From Zunongwangia mangrovi (GTDB lineage: Bacteria; Bacteroidota; Bacteroidia; Flavobacteriales; Flavobacteriaceae): a DNA stretch of 64,000 bases. Each line of letters starts with the position of its first letter. The first letter of the stretch is position 1. Of the stretch, positions 35,303-46,916 are shown one piece after another. The notes beneath the pieces are model-generated. The model was not told the DNA's origin, did no database searches, and saw only the letters and a list, made by a program, of their open reading frames with translations. Made by a program: the position numbers and the translations under genes. The stretch lies in contig NZ_FOKV01000006.1 in the NCBI RefSeq assembly GCF_900112105.1, positions 151,929-215,928 of the forward strand, in the 5' to 3' direction.

Positions 35303-36394
35303 TTACTGGGTAATGATATTCGGTTTAATTTGAAGGCTGTCGCGAAGTGTTCCTGCGCCTTCAAAAACGATGATATCTCCTTCTGAAAGTCCTTCGGTTA
35401 CCACAAATTTGTTGTCTACAGTGGTTGGCATCGTTTTAATTTCTGAAGTAAAAACGCGATCGTCTTTTACTTTATAGACCATTCGTTTATCCTGAAGTTC
35501 GAAAGTTGATTTCTGCGGAACCATTATTGCTGAAGAGAATGCCTGCGGAATAAGGATTTTTCCACTACCACCACTACGTATTCTTTGATTGGCATTTGGA
35601 AAAACAGCCGTAAGTCTAGCCGATCCTGTTTGCTGATTTAATAATCCACCAATCGCTGTAATCTCACCTTCACTTTCTAAAATGCTACCGTCTGAAAGCT
35701 GAAGCTTCACTTTACGGAAAGATTTCAGTTTATCATCAACCGAGTTTCCTTCGTGATCTGCATAAAATTCTAAGTATTCTTTTTCGTCCATAGAAAAATA
35801 AACTTTTACATTATCGATATCAGAAACTACGGTTAACGGCGCTACCACTTGCGGACTCACCAAACTTCCGGTACGATACGGAATTGCTCCAACAACCCCA
35901 TCAACCGGACTTTTAATAAACGTATATCCCTGATTGGCCTGGGCCTGAGCTAAAGAAGCTCTTTGTGCTGCAAGATCAAGTTTGGCAGCATCTAATTCGT
36001 ATTGATTTATAATGCCTTCTTCTACAAGCGGAGTAGCTTTTTGCACTTTTAATTCGGCATTTTTAACGGCAGATTGTGCGGCTTTTACCACTTCGTTATA
36101 CTGCGGAGCATCAATTTTAAAGAGAAGATCTCCCTTTTTTACTCGGCTTCCTTCTTCAACATAGATCTTCTGTAAATAGCCATCGATTCTGGGACGAATT
36201 TCAATATCTTCTTCCCCCTGAATAACCGCAGGATATTTTCGCTGAAGTGAAGTTGGCGCTTCTGTAATTTTTAAAACCGGATATTGCGGAGCAGCCTGCA
36301 CCATGTTCTGGCTGCTTTCATTTTTACATGAAGACAATAAACCTCCAAAAAGGATTATCACCATAATCCTTATCCCCTTGTGATAATTTTGCAT
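35303..36394 (-). CDS. RND periplasmic adaptor lipoprotein (AcrA/MexA type)
   Basis: I use the ATG at 36394 because it leaves a lipoprotein signal (IILFGGLLSSCKN with Cys as the lipidation site); the upstream ATG at 36424 gives a spurious extension. The 363-aa protein shows the biotinyl-lipoyl-like start IRPRIDGYLQKIYVEEGSRVKKGDLLFKI split over two halves, a coiled hairpin (about 100-135) and a beta-barrel region, as in membrane-fusion proteins. It bridges the pump at 32091 and the outer-membrane channel at 30626. It is the first gene of the efflux operon; no local repressor gene is next to it. Confidence 0.92.
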   Translation of the reverse strand: MQNYHKGIRIMVIILFGGLLSSCKNESSQNMVQAAPQYPVLKITEAPTSLQRKYPAVIQGEEDIEIRPRIDGYLQKIYVEEGSRVKKGDLLFKIDAPQYNEVVKAAQSAVKNAELKVQKATPLVEEGIINQYELDAAKLDLAAQRASLAQAQANQGYTFIKSPVDGVVGAIPYRTGSLVSPQVVAPLTVVSDIDNVKVYFSMDEKEYLEFYADHEGNSVDDKLKSFRKVKLQLSDGSILESEGEITAIGGLLNQQTGSARLTAVFPNANQRIRSGGSGKILIPQAFSSAIMVPQKSTFELQDKRMVYKVKDDRVFTSEIKTMPTTVDNKFVVTEGLSEGDIIVFEGAGTLRDSLQIKPNIITQ

Positions 36395-36543
36395 GTCTGT
36401 AAGGTATTTTGATTCGAAAAACACATAGGAGTGGCTGTCAAAAAACCGAGATGTTTTTTGATTAAAATGTTTTTCGGAAGTTAAAAAGAGCTAAACCCGG
36501 CAATAAAACTCACCGGATCTAGCAGTTGGAATGGTAAGAAAAA

Positions 36544-37155
36544 TTATTTTTTAGCTGCCTGGTAACGCTTCTCTACTTCGTCCCAGTTTACAAGATTCCA
36601 GAACGCACCAATATACTCAGGTCGCTTATTTTGATAGTTTAAATAGTAAGCATGCTCCCAAACGTCTAATCCTAAAATTGGAGTTCCTTTATCATCAGCA
36701 ACATCCATTAATGGATTGTCTTGATTAGGAGTAGAAGTTACTTTTACTTTGTTATCTTCACCTACGATTAGCCATGCCCATCCAGAACCAAAACGTGTAG
36801 CTGCAGCATTATCAAAAGCTTCTTTAAACGCTTCAAAAGAACCGTAAGCATCGGTAATGGCTTTTGCTACTTCTCCAGTTGGCTGGCCACCACCATTCGG
36901 ACTCAAAATTGTCCAAAACAAATTGTGATTAAAATAACCCCCGCCATTGTTTCTAATTCCTTTAGATTGTTCAGATATATTAGCAAAAAGACTTTCTAAA
37001 TCTTTATCAGCTAATCCTGCATCTTCTAAAGCTGCATTTAATTTAGCAGTATAACCATTGTGGTGTTTTGTATGGTGAATTTCCATAGTTGTTGCATCAA
37101 TGTGAGGTTCTAAAGCATCATACGCGTATGGTAATTTTGGCAATTCGTAACTCAT
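36544..37155 (-). CDS. superoxide dismutase (Mn/Fe family)
   Basis: The 203-aa protein has all four metal ligands: H27 ([12 protein letters not shown]), H77 ([11 protein letters not shown]), D164 and H168 ([12 protein letters not shown]). The metal-tuning Gln is in the C-terminal domain (TPNQDNPL, about Q145) with a Gly at the matching N-terminal position, a pattern typical of Mn-type or cambialistic enzymes. It is cytosolic (no signal peptide) and converts superoxide to hydrogen peroxide and oxygen. Its promoter lies in the 80-bp spacer shared with the divergent SufR-like regulator. Monocistronic, with no strong hairpin seen after its stop. Confidence 0.95.
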   Translation of the reverse strand: MSYELPKLPYAYDALEPHIDATTMEIHHTKHHNGYTAKLNAALEDAGLADKDLESLFANISEQSKGIRNNGGGYFNHNLFWTILSPNGGGQPTGEVAKAITDAYGSFEAFKEAFDNAAATRFGSGWAWLIVGEDNKVKVTSTPNQDNPLMDVADDKGTPILGLDVWEHAYYLNYQNKRPEYIGAFWNLVNWDEVEKRYQAAKK

Positions 37156-37190
37156 ATCTTTGTAGTTTTAAAAATTAAACTTTTTATTAC

Positions 37191-37225
37191 ACTACAAATG
37201 TAGTACTTTTGATTAATAAACCAAA
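37191..37225 (-). promoter_or_regulatory. superoxide dismutase promoter with overlapping inverted-repeat operator
   Basis: On the minus strand TTTG (37225-37222) and TACATTTG (37202-37195) are exactly 19 nt apart, matching the Bacteroidota minus-33/minus-7 promoter. The inverted repeat ACTACA-AA-TGTAGT (37191-37204) covers the minus-7 box. Transcription would start near 37189, about 34 nt before the ATG. Confidence 0.7.
37204..37211 (+). promoter_or_regulatory. minus-7 box of the SufR-like regulator
   Basis: TACTTTTG is an exact TAnnTTTG match and abuts the same inverted repeat. No good minus-33 box is visible. It lies 31 bp before the ATG at 37243. Confidence 0.5.
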
Positions 37226-37242
37226 TAATTACTTTGTTTATT

Positions 37243-37887
37243 ATGGAAAATAATATTTCAGATAACGAAAGAGCGGTTTCGATACTTAAAAATAAAGGAG
37301 AACAGACGATTAAAGAATTGGCGCAGGAACTTAAAGTCACTACGGAAGGTGCTCGTTTTCAGCTTCTAAAATTATCTAATGAGGGGTTTGTAAAATCTGA
37401 AAGTAGATCTAAAGGTCGCGGTAGACCTCAACAGGTTTGGTCACTTACCGCAAAAGGTCATGCACGTTTTCCTGACACGCATTCTGGTCTTACCGTAAAG
37501 TTAATAGAAAAAATCAAACAAAACCTTGGTGAAGAGGCGCTTAACCAGATCATTTTTGCCGCTGGGGAAGATAACATTCTTCGATATAAAAAAAATATTG
37601 ATAGCACAGATAGCCTGGAAAATAAGTTGGAGCAATTGGCTGAAATTCGTACCAAGGAAGGCTATATGGCAAGGTTTGAAAAAGAGGAAGATGGTAGTTT
37701 TATGCTTATCGAAAATCACTGCCCAATTTGTGAAGCTGCAAAAACCTGCCAGGGATTCTGCAAATCTGAACTAAACACTTTTAAGAAAGTTCTTGGTGAA
37801 AATATTCAAATTAAAAGAGTAAATCACATTTTGGCCGGTGCACGCCGTTGTGCTTATAAAATTGAAGAAGAAACTGTAAAGGTTTAA
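37243..37887 (+). CDS. SufR-like iron-sulfur transcriptional regulator
   Basis: The 214-aa protein (from the ATG at 37243; a second ATG at 37234 is also possible) has an N-terminal winged-helix domain (about residues 5-70, with TIKELAQELKVTTEGARFQLLKL). The C-terminal region has cysteines in HCPICEAAKTCQGFC and in ARRCAY near the end, as in Fe-S-binding SufR. SufR-type proteins sense cluster status or oxidants and repress their targets. It is divergent from the superoxide dismutase gene and shares an 80-bp spacer with it, so control of the dismutase and of itself is likely. The target genes are inferred, not shown. Confidence 0.78.
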   Translation: MENNISDNERAVSILKNKGEQTIKELAQELKVTTEGARFQLLKLSNEGFVKSESRSKGRGRPQQVWSLTAKGHARFPDTHSGLTVKLIEKIKQNLGEEALNQIIFAAGEDNILRYKKNIDSTDSLENKLEQLAEIRTKEGYMARFEKEEDGSFMLIENHCPICEAAKTCQGFCKSELNTFKKVLGENIQIKRVNHILAGARRCAYKIEEETVKV

Positions 37888-37912
37888 AAACTAAAGCTTA
37901 AAATATCGAATA

Positions 37913-41522
<3,610 letters not shown>

Positions 41523-42131
41523 CTACGTCTGATTTTTAGTAATCCACTTTGGTGTGGGGAGTGGTTTAAAAAACTTCATTTTTTCGTACAATTCTTCGAT
41601 AGTTTCAGCAATGATCAGCAAATCGAAATTCTCTTTTTTCAGCAGGCCTTTATCTACCATTTTACGAAGCATACTGATCAAATCATCGTAAAAACCATCA
41701 ATATTCAGCAATCCAATGGGTTTTTGATGCAAGCACAACTGCGCCCAGGTAACAATTTCAAAAAGCTCTTCAAAAGTTCCAAAACCTCCCGGAAGGGTGA
41801 TAAAGCCATCACTTAAACGATGCATCGTAAGTTTACGCTCGTGCATATCCTGCGTCGTGATCAATTCATCCAAATTGGTATGCACCACTTCTTTGATTTT
41901 TAGGAATTCTGGGATTACGCCGGTCACTTCACCTCCGTTTTCCTGAACTCCGGCTGCCACATGGCCCATAAGTCCGCGTTTACTACCACCGTAGATCAAA
42001 CGAATATCGTTTTTGGCCAAAAACGAGCCCAATTTTTTAGAGGTTTCTATAATTTCTGAATCGATCCCATCGCTGCTGGCACAAAAAACAGCAATACTTT
42101 TTAGAGAATTCTGTAGGTTATTTTCTTCCAA
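41523..42131 (-). CDS. LOG family protein (nucleoside 5'-monophosphate phosphoribohydrolase-like)
   Basis: The 202-aa protein has the Rossmann-like LOG fold: IAVFCASS, YGGSKRGLMGHVA (about 47-59) and the diagnostic PGGFGTFEELFE (about 115-126) with the Glu of the PGGxGTxxE motif. In other bacteria such enzymes release cytokinin-type bases from nucleotides or act as PpnN-like nucleosidases, mostly housekeeping. It follows the prmC gene by 14 nt on the minus strand, so the two form an operon. Physiological substrate unknown. Confidence 0.9.
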   Translation of the reverse strand: MEENNLQNSLKSIAVFCASSDGIDSEIIETSKKLGSFLAKNDIRLIYGGSKRGLMGHVAAGVQENGGEVTGVIPEFLKIKEVVHTNLDELITTQDMHERKLTMHRLSDGFITLPGGFGTFEELFEIVTWAQLCLHQKPIGLLNIDGFYDDLISMLRKMVDKGLLKKENFDLLIIAETIEELYEKMKFFKPLPTPKWITKNQT

Positions 42132-42145
42132 AATAGCAGATTTTT

Positions 42146-42997
42146 TTAGCGTTTTTGGGCTTTTAGCATTCTAAAATTTCCAAACATATCCTTTCGAAGC
42201 TTAGCATCAAAACCATGATCTTGGACCATAGCTTTTGTTTCTTCGCCCAGGTATTGGTTAATTTCAAAAAATAACAAACCATTTTTGGCAAGCCCTTCTT
42301 GTGCTAATTTCGTGATTTTCTTATAGAAAAGTAAAGGATTTTCGTCTTTTACATAAAGTGCAGTTTCCGGCTCATACTGTAACACATTTTGATGCATTTC
42401 GGCTTTTTCTAATTCGCGAACATACGGCGGATTTGAAACAATAATATCAAATTGCTGCGGAAGTTTTTCTGCGGAAAGAATATCCTGTTGTATAAATTCT
42501 ACTGAAACTTCGTTTTGTTCCGCATTAAGATTGGCGATTTCTAAGGCTTCTTCTGAAATATCTATTGCTGAAATTTGAGCTTTTGGCAAGTGTTTTTTTA
42601 TGCTGATCGGGATACAGCCACTACCCGTTCCGATATCCAAAATCTTTAAACTTGATTTTTGCTGAAGCGAAACCTCATCTAAGATCCATTGCACCAATTC
42701 TTCGGTTTCTGGTCGCGGAATTAAAACTCCGGGTGCAACTTTAAAATTCAGACTAAAAAATTCGGTTTCCCCTATGATATATTGAATAGGTTCAAAAGAA
42801 GCGAGTTTTTCTAAAGCCTGCCCAAATTCGTTAATTTCAGCTTCACTTAATTTTTTGTTAGGTTCTAAAGCCATCTGCAACCTACTCAATTCTAAAATAT
42901 GCGCTGCCAACAAATTAAAAAAGGACAGAATTTCCTCCTTTGGGTAGTTATCACCAAGATCTTCTAAGAATTTACGTTTAAGTTGAGTGATGGTCAT
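42146..42997 (-). CDS. prmC: release factor glutamine N5-methyltransferase
   Basis: The 283-aa protein has the SAM-binding motif LDIGTGSGCIPI (about 135-146) and the catalytic SNPPYV motif (about 193-198) of PrmC/HemK. The N-terminal helical domain (about 1-80) docks release factors. It methylates the Gln of the GGQ loop of RF1 and RF2 in the cytoplasm. It precedes the LOG gene (14-nt gap). Length and motif order are normal for the family. Confidence 0.93.
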   Translation of the reverse strand: MTITQLKRKFLEDLGDNYPKEEILSFFNLLAAHILELSRLQMALEPNKKLSEAEINEFGQALEKLASFEPIQYIIGETEFFSLNFKVAPGVLIPRPETEELVQWILDEVSLQQKSSLKILDIGTGSGCIPISIKKHLPKAQISAIDISEEALEIANLNAEQNEVSVEFIQQDILSAEKLPQQFDIIVSNPPYVRELEKAEMHQNVLQYEPETALYVKDENPLLFYKKITKLAQEGLAKNGLLFFEINQYLGEETKAMVQDHGFDAKLRKDMFGNFRMLKAQKR

Positions 42998-43071
42998 TGT
43001 TTTAGTTTACAGTTTTTTAGCTTTTAGCATTCAGCATAATAAGCAATTCTTTTTTCGCGAATCAGATTCAG

Positions 43072-43135
43072 AAAAAAAGTTTCTTCTCTATTTTCTTCAT
43101 TCAAAATTCAACATTTAAAATTCAAAATAAAATAA
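43072..43135. repeat. dispersed intergenic repeat, empty-site form
   Basis: The string around GTTTCTTCTCTATTTTC-TTCATT-CAAAATTCAACATTTAAAATTC (split here for length) recurs at 46150-46268 with high similarity. In this copy the TTCATT (43096-43101) is followed directly by CAAAATTC; in the other copy a 61-bp insertion interrupts it. Confidence 0.6.
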
Positions 43136-43214
43136 AGTCTCTTCTCTCTATTCTATTTTCTATTTTCTCAAATCTAAACTCTAACAGCGAAGCTATCTAA
43201 CATCTAATTTTCAA

Positions 43215-43700
43215 CTACAGTTCTTTTATCATCCAAACCGTACAATTATAATGTCCAGTATTGCCAAGCGGTTTTTCTAATTCCTCAAAACCGGTTTTCT
43301 TATATAATTTACAGGCATCTTTCATGTAGGGTAAAGTCTCAATATAGCATTTTTTATAATCCTGACTTTTGGCAAATTTTAAACAGGTATCCATCATTTG
43401 GGCGCCAAGACCTTTTCCGCGAGCTTCAGGTAAAAAATACATCTTTTGTAATTCGCAAATTTCGGTTTCGAATCCGGGTAACGGGCCAATCCCGCAACAA
43501 CCAATGATCTTACTATCTTCTTCGATCACAAAATATGCTTTACGTTCCGCATCGTATTCGGCAGTCATATCCTCCAAAGCTTTATCCTCGTATGCAGTTC
43601 CAACTTTTGGAACACCTAATTCTACTAAAACTTCCTGGATAACTTTTTTAACCTGCTGATTGTCTTGCAGCTGAATTTCCCTAATTTTAAGCATGCTCAT
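43215..43700 (-). CDS. GNAT family N-acetyltransferase
   Basis: The 161-aa protein has the GNAT acetyl-CoA loop LPEARGKGLGAQMMDTC (about 92-108, Q/RxxGxG/A type) preceded by the beta4 strand and followed by YIETLPYMKDACKLYKKTGF. The acceptor is not predictable (amino acid, small amine or peptide). It is divergent from ribD with 23 bp between the starts, so both genes must share a very short promoter region. No signal peptide; cytosolic. Confidence 0.85.
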   Translation of the reverse strand: MSMLKIREIQLQDNQQVKKVIQEVLVELGVPKVGTAYEDKALEDMTAEYDAERKAYFVIEEDSKIIGCCGIGPLPGFETEICELQKMYFLPEARGKGLGAQMMDTCLKFAKSQDYKKCYIETLPYMKDACKLYKKTGFEELEKPLGNTGHYNCTVWMIKEL

Positions 43701-43716
43701 TCTGACTAATTAATCC

Positions 43717-43724
43717 TATTTTTG
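43717..43724 (+). promoter_or_regulatory. minus-7 box upstream of ribD
   Basis: TATTTTTG is an exact TAnnTTTG match. A start site about 6-7 nt downstream would fall on the second GTG (43730), so the ribD message may be leaderless. No minus-33 box is seen. Confidence 0.4.
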
Positions 43725-44770
43725 TGGCTGTGAATATACACGAAAAATATATAAAACGCTGTTTGCAACTGGCCGAAAACGGGCTGGGAAGCACCTATCC
43801 AAATCCCATGGTAGGTAGCGTTATTGTTTACGAAGACAAGATCATTGGCGAAGGCTGGCATCAAAAAGCAGGTGAGCCACATGCCGAGGTAAATGCGGTA
43901 AATTCGGTTAAAGATCCAGAGCTTTTAAAGAAATCGACCATTTATGTAAGTTTAGAACCTTGCAGCCATTTTGGAAAAACGCCGCCTTGCAGTGACCTTA
44001 TCATCGCCAAAGGCATTAAAAAAGTGGTGGTTGCCACGGTAGATCCTTTTGCTGAAGTTGCCGGACGAGGCATTAAAAAATTAATGGAAGCCGGTTGCGA
44101 TGTGATGCTTGGTGTATTAGAAAAAGAAGCGCAGGATCTAAACAAGCGATTTTTCACTTTTCACAATAAAAAGCGTCCTTATATTATATTGAAATGGGCG
44201 CAAACTGAAGACGGTTTTATCGCTCCGTTTAAACGTGAAGATCGTGCTCCCGTTTGGATAAGTAATCGCAACTCGAAGCAATTAGTGCATAAATGGCGAG
44301 CTGAAGAACAATCTATTTTAGTAGGTACAAAAACCGCGATCGACGATAATCCAAAACTGAACACCAGATTACACGCAGGAAACAATCCCGTGCGGGTGGT
44401 AATCGACCGCTCTGGCAAAATCCCGGCAGATTCTGCTATTTTCGATGGAAGCATAAAAACGATTGTTATTGCTGAAAGTATTCCAAAAAAAGAGGCTAAA
44501 AACATCGAATATCGGCAAGCTGATTTTACTGAAAATTTACCTGAACAAATTGGAAAAATCTTATTTCAGGAAAATTTACAATCGGTTATTATTGAAGGTG
44601 GCTTGCAAACGCTTCAAAGTTTTATCGATGCTGAATTATGGGATGAAGCCCGGGTTTTTACCGGAAATGTTCAGCTTAAAGAAGGAATTTTAGCTCCAAA
44701 GTTTCAGGGAAAATTAATTTCCGAAGAAAAAATAGAAGACAATATTTTAAAGACCTATTTAAATGATTAA
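43724..44770 (+). CDS. ribD: bifunctional riboflavin deaminase/reductase
   Basis: The 348-aa protein has the N-terminal deaminase with zinc ligands H and C in GEPHAEVNAV (about 47-56) and LEPCSHFGKTPPC (about 74-86). The C-terminal half is the NADPH-dependent reductase (about 145-345), beginning at RPYIILKWAQTEDGFIA. It performs two steps of riboflavin synthesis from the GTP cyclohydrolase II product. No ATG exists near the start: GTG at 43724 or 43730 is used. It is the first gene of a plus-strand run (ribD, HAD, YigZ); the next ORF overlaps its end by 8 bp. Confidence 0.95.
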   Translation: MAVNIHEKYIKRCLQLAENGLGSTYPNPMVGSVIVYEDKIIGEGWHQKAGEPHAEVNAVNSVKDPELLKKSTIYVSLEPCSHFGKTPPCSDLIIAKGIKKVVVATVDPFAEVAGRGIKKLMEAGCDVMLGVLEKEAQDLNKRFFTFHNKKRPYIILKWAQTEDGFIAPFKREDRAPVWISNRNSKQLVHKWRAEEQSILVGTKTAIDDNPKLNTRLHAGNNPVRVVIDRSGKIPADSAIFDGSIKTIVIAESIPKKEAKNIEYRQADFTENLPEQIGKILFQENLQSVIIEGGLQTLQSFIDAELWDEARVFTGNVQLKEGILAPKFQGKLISEEKIEDNILKTYLND

Positions 44771-45374
44771 AACCATAATTTTCGATTTTGGCGATATTTT
44801 TATCAATCTTGACAAATCGGCTACGCCGGCTCAATTAGAGAAATTCGGCATTAAAAATTTACCAGAATCGATCGTTGCTATCAATCAGGAATATGAAAAA
44901 GGTCTAATTTCTTCTGAAGAATTCTTCAACAGCTATAAAAAGGAGTTCAGTACGGTCGAAAAAGACCAATTTCTTGATGCCTGGAACGCTATTTTGGTAG
45001 ATTTTCCCGAATATCGATTAGAATTTATAAAGAAACTGGCTGCAGAGAAAGATTATCAGCTTTTACTATTGAGTAACACCAATGAAATTCATATTGATTG
45101 GGTAAAAGAAAATGTGTCGTTTTTTAACGAATTTCAGCAATGTTTTGATGCTTTTTATTTGTCTTACGAGATCAATTTCAGGAAACCAGACGCCAATATC
45201 TACGAATATGTGCTTAAGCAGCATGATTTAAAGCCCGAAGAGTGTCTTTTTATAGACGACACCAAGGAAAATACCGATGCTGCGGCAGCTTTAGGAATCA
45301 ATGTTTGGAATTTGGAACCTACGCGAGAAGATGTGATCGATCTATTTACAACCAAGAAAGAATTATTCTCTTAA
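44763..45374 (+). CDS. HAD-superfamily hydrolase (phosphatase-like)
   Basis: The 203-aa protein has the HAD motif I region FDFGDIF (nucleophile D8), LLLLSNTNE with the motif II Ser/Thr (about 100-108), the Lys of motif III in NFRKPDANIY (about 139) and motif IV FIDDTKENTDAA (about 162-173). It matches HAD-IA proteins with the FDFGxxx start, which include YihX-type sugar phosphatases. The gene overlaps ribD by 8 bp, so a role near riboflavin synthesis, such as removing the phosphate from the pathway intermediate, is possible but not shown. Confidence 0.85.
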   Translation: MIKTIIFDFGDIFINLDKSATPAQLEKFGIKNLPESIVAINQEYEKGLISSEEFFNSYKKEFSTVEKDQFLDAWNAILVDFPEYRLEFIKKLAAEKDYQLLLLSNTNEIHIDWVKENVSFFNEFQQCFDAFYLSYEINFRKPDANIYEYVLKQHDLKPEECLFIDDTKENTDAAAALGINVWNLEPTREDVIDLFTTKKELFS

Positions 45375-45409
45375 AAGCGGTTTTCGTTAAAATTCCTTAG
45401 TTTGCCAAA

Positions 45410-46024
45410 ATGAAGGACACCTACAAAACCATAACCAAAGCATCTGAAGAAGTTTTATTTAAAGACCGAAATTCGAAGTTTTTTGGCTATGCTTTTCCTA
45501 TTAAAAATGAAGAAGAAGCCAATCTTTACCTGGAAGAATTAAGATCGAAACATCATAAAGCAAGGCACTGGTGTTATGCCTGGCAAACAGGAAAGGAAGA
45601 ACAGGATATTTATTATCGTGCTAACGACGATGGCGAACCATCAAATTCGGCCGGGATGCCAATTTATGGACAAATTCAGTCGTTTGAAGTCACCAATATT
45701 TTAATTGTGGTTGTTAGATATTTTGGTGGTGTAAAATTAGGTGTAGGCGGACTAATAAACGCTTATAAAACTGCAGCGCAAATGGCGCTGGAAAATTCGA
45801 ATATCGTTAAGCGTACGATCGACGAAATTTTTGAAGTTCATTTTGATTATCCTGAAATGAATATCGTAATGCGCCTCATCAAAGAAAACAATCTAAATAT
45901 TATCGAACAAAAGCTTGAGTTAGACTGCAAGATCTATTTATCGGTAAGGAAAAAAGAAGCCGAAGCGATTTTCGATAAATTCGACACTACTTATAAGGTG
46001 GAAATAAAAAGAGTTGAGAGTTAA
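45410..46024 (+). CDS. YigZ/IMPACT family protein
   Basis: The 204-aa protein has the UPF0029/IMPACT signature in its N-terminal half: KDRNSKFFGYAF, KHHKARHWCYAW, DDGEPSNSAGMPIYGQI (about 69-90) and VVRYFGGVKLGVGGLINAY (about 100-118), followed by a small C-terminal ferredoxin-like domain (about 140-204). The family is conserved and linked to translation-related stress handling, but its biochemical role is poorly fixed. It lies 35 bp after the HAD gene and is probably the last gene of that run. Confidence 0.92.
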   Translation: MKDTYKTITKASEEVLFKDRNSKFFGYAFPIKNEEEANLYLEELRSKHHKARHWCYAWQTGKEEQDIYYRANDDGEPSNSAGMPIYGQIQSFEVTNILIVVVRYFGGVKLGVGGLINAYKTAAQMALENSNIVKRTIDEIFEVHFDYPEMNIVMRLIKENNLNIIEQKLELDCKIYLSVRKKEAEAIFDKFDTTYKVEIKRVES

Positions 46025-46034
46025 TAAATTCAGT

Positions 46035-46111
46035 AGCAATCAGCAATCAGCAATCAGCAATCAGCAATCAGCAATCAGCAATCAGCAATCAGCAATCAGC
46101 AATCAGCAATC
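46035..46111 (+). repeat. eleven perfect tandem AGCAATC heptamers
   Basis: From 46035 to 46111 the unit AGCAATC repeats 11 times without a single change (77 bp). It starts 10 bp after the YigZ stop codon. Such perfect short repeats expand and contract by slippage, so the copy number likely varies between strains. Confidence 0.95.
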
Positions 46112-46177
46112 TAAGCTATTCTTTTTGTCTGCAATCCAAATTCGGAATAAAAAAGTTTCTTCTCTATTTCCTTCATT

Positions 46178-46238
46178 GTAATCTCAAACTCTAAAAGATC
46201 TCTCCACAAGGTCGAGATGACTTCTAAAAATTTTCATT
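46178..46238. mobile_element. 61-bp palindromic insertion flanked by TTCATT duplication
   Basis: TTCATT occurs at 46172-46177 and again at 46233-46238. The sequence between them contains the shorter form of the AGATCTCTCCAC...GTCGAGATGAC palindrome (46196-46221). The related repeat at 43096 has only one TTCATT and no insertion, so this looks like a filled versus an empty target site with a 6-bp duplication. Confidence 0.5.
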
Positions 46239-46315
46239 CAAAATCCAACATTTAAAATTCAAAATAAAAAGTCTAGAGTCGAAAATTGAAAGCAAATCGG
46301 TTTAAGTTCTAGCTT

Positions 46316-46708
46316 CTAAAGTTTTTCCAAAACATATTCAGGACATCGCATTGGGCGTCGTGTTTCGGCATCCATAAAAACCAAGGTTGTGTTGGCAGTT
46401 GTTAACAATTCTTCCTCCTGATTATAAATTTTATAATCGAATATGATTTTAACATCTGGAGTCTGCCGCAAACTGGTAATTATCTTCAATTCATCGTCAA
46501 AAAATGCTGATTTCTTAAACTTAAAATTCATTTCATAAACTGGTAGCATAATCCCATTTTTTTCCATACTTTTATACGAGATACCAATTTTTTCAAGCCA
46601 CTCAATTCGGGCAATTTCAAGATACTGAGCATAATTGCCGTGATGCACAACACCCATTTGGTCTGTTTCTGCATATCGTACTTTAAGTATTGATACATGG
46701 TCTCTCAT
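46316..46708 (-). CDS. YbgC-like acyl-CoA thioesterase (4HBT hot-dog fold)
   Basis: The 130-aa protein has the 4-hydroxybenzoyl-CoA thioesterase-type active-site segment YAETDQMGVVHHGNYAQY (about residues 11-28), with catalytic Asp15, and the hot-dog helix that follows. It hydrolyses acyl-CoA thioesters in the cytoplasm. It is transcribed away from dnaA; the 208-bp spacer between them must hold both promoters. Monocistronic as far as the window shows. Confidence 0.88.
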   Translation of the reverse strand: MRDHVSILKVRYAETDQMGVVHHGNYAQYLEIARIEWLEKIGISYKSMEKNGIMLPVYEMNFKFKKSAFFDDELKIITSLRQTPDVKIIFDYKIYNQEEELLTTANTTLVFMDAETRRPMRCPEYVLEKL

Positions 46709-46916
46709 TGACGAATTTTAAGGCTTGGAAATAAAATAAATTTTGAGTTTCGATTCATTATAAGTATGAGTAAAATATTCCAAAAATTCAATACCAAAAC
46801 GGTTTTTTTTTTACATATTTTGTTCACATCTTTGTTGCCCTTCTTTTGGAAAGGAGCACTCTTATCAGGAGTTAAATCGAACAATCTAATAACCAATAAA
46901 TAACGTCACACGTAGC

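Noticed and set aside
41523..42131. Lysine decarboxylase annotation for the LOG protein
   Set aside because: The PGGxGTxxE motif is the LOG family hallmark; the older decarboxylase label for this family is misleading.
46035..46111. CRISPR array
   Set aside because: The units are 7 bp with no spacers, so this is a simple tandem repeat.
46709..46916. Origin of replication upstream of dnaA
   Set aside because: Only one near match to a DnaA box (TTGTTCACA at 46820-46828) was found, with no cluster and no AT-rich unwinding repeats.
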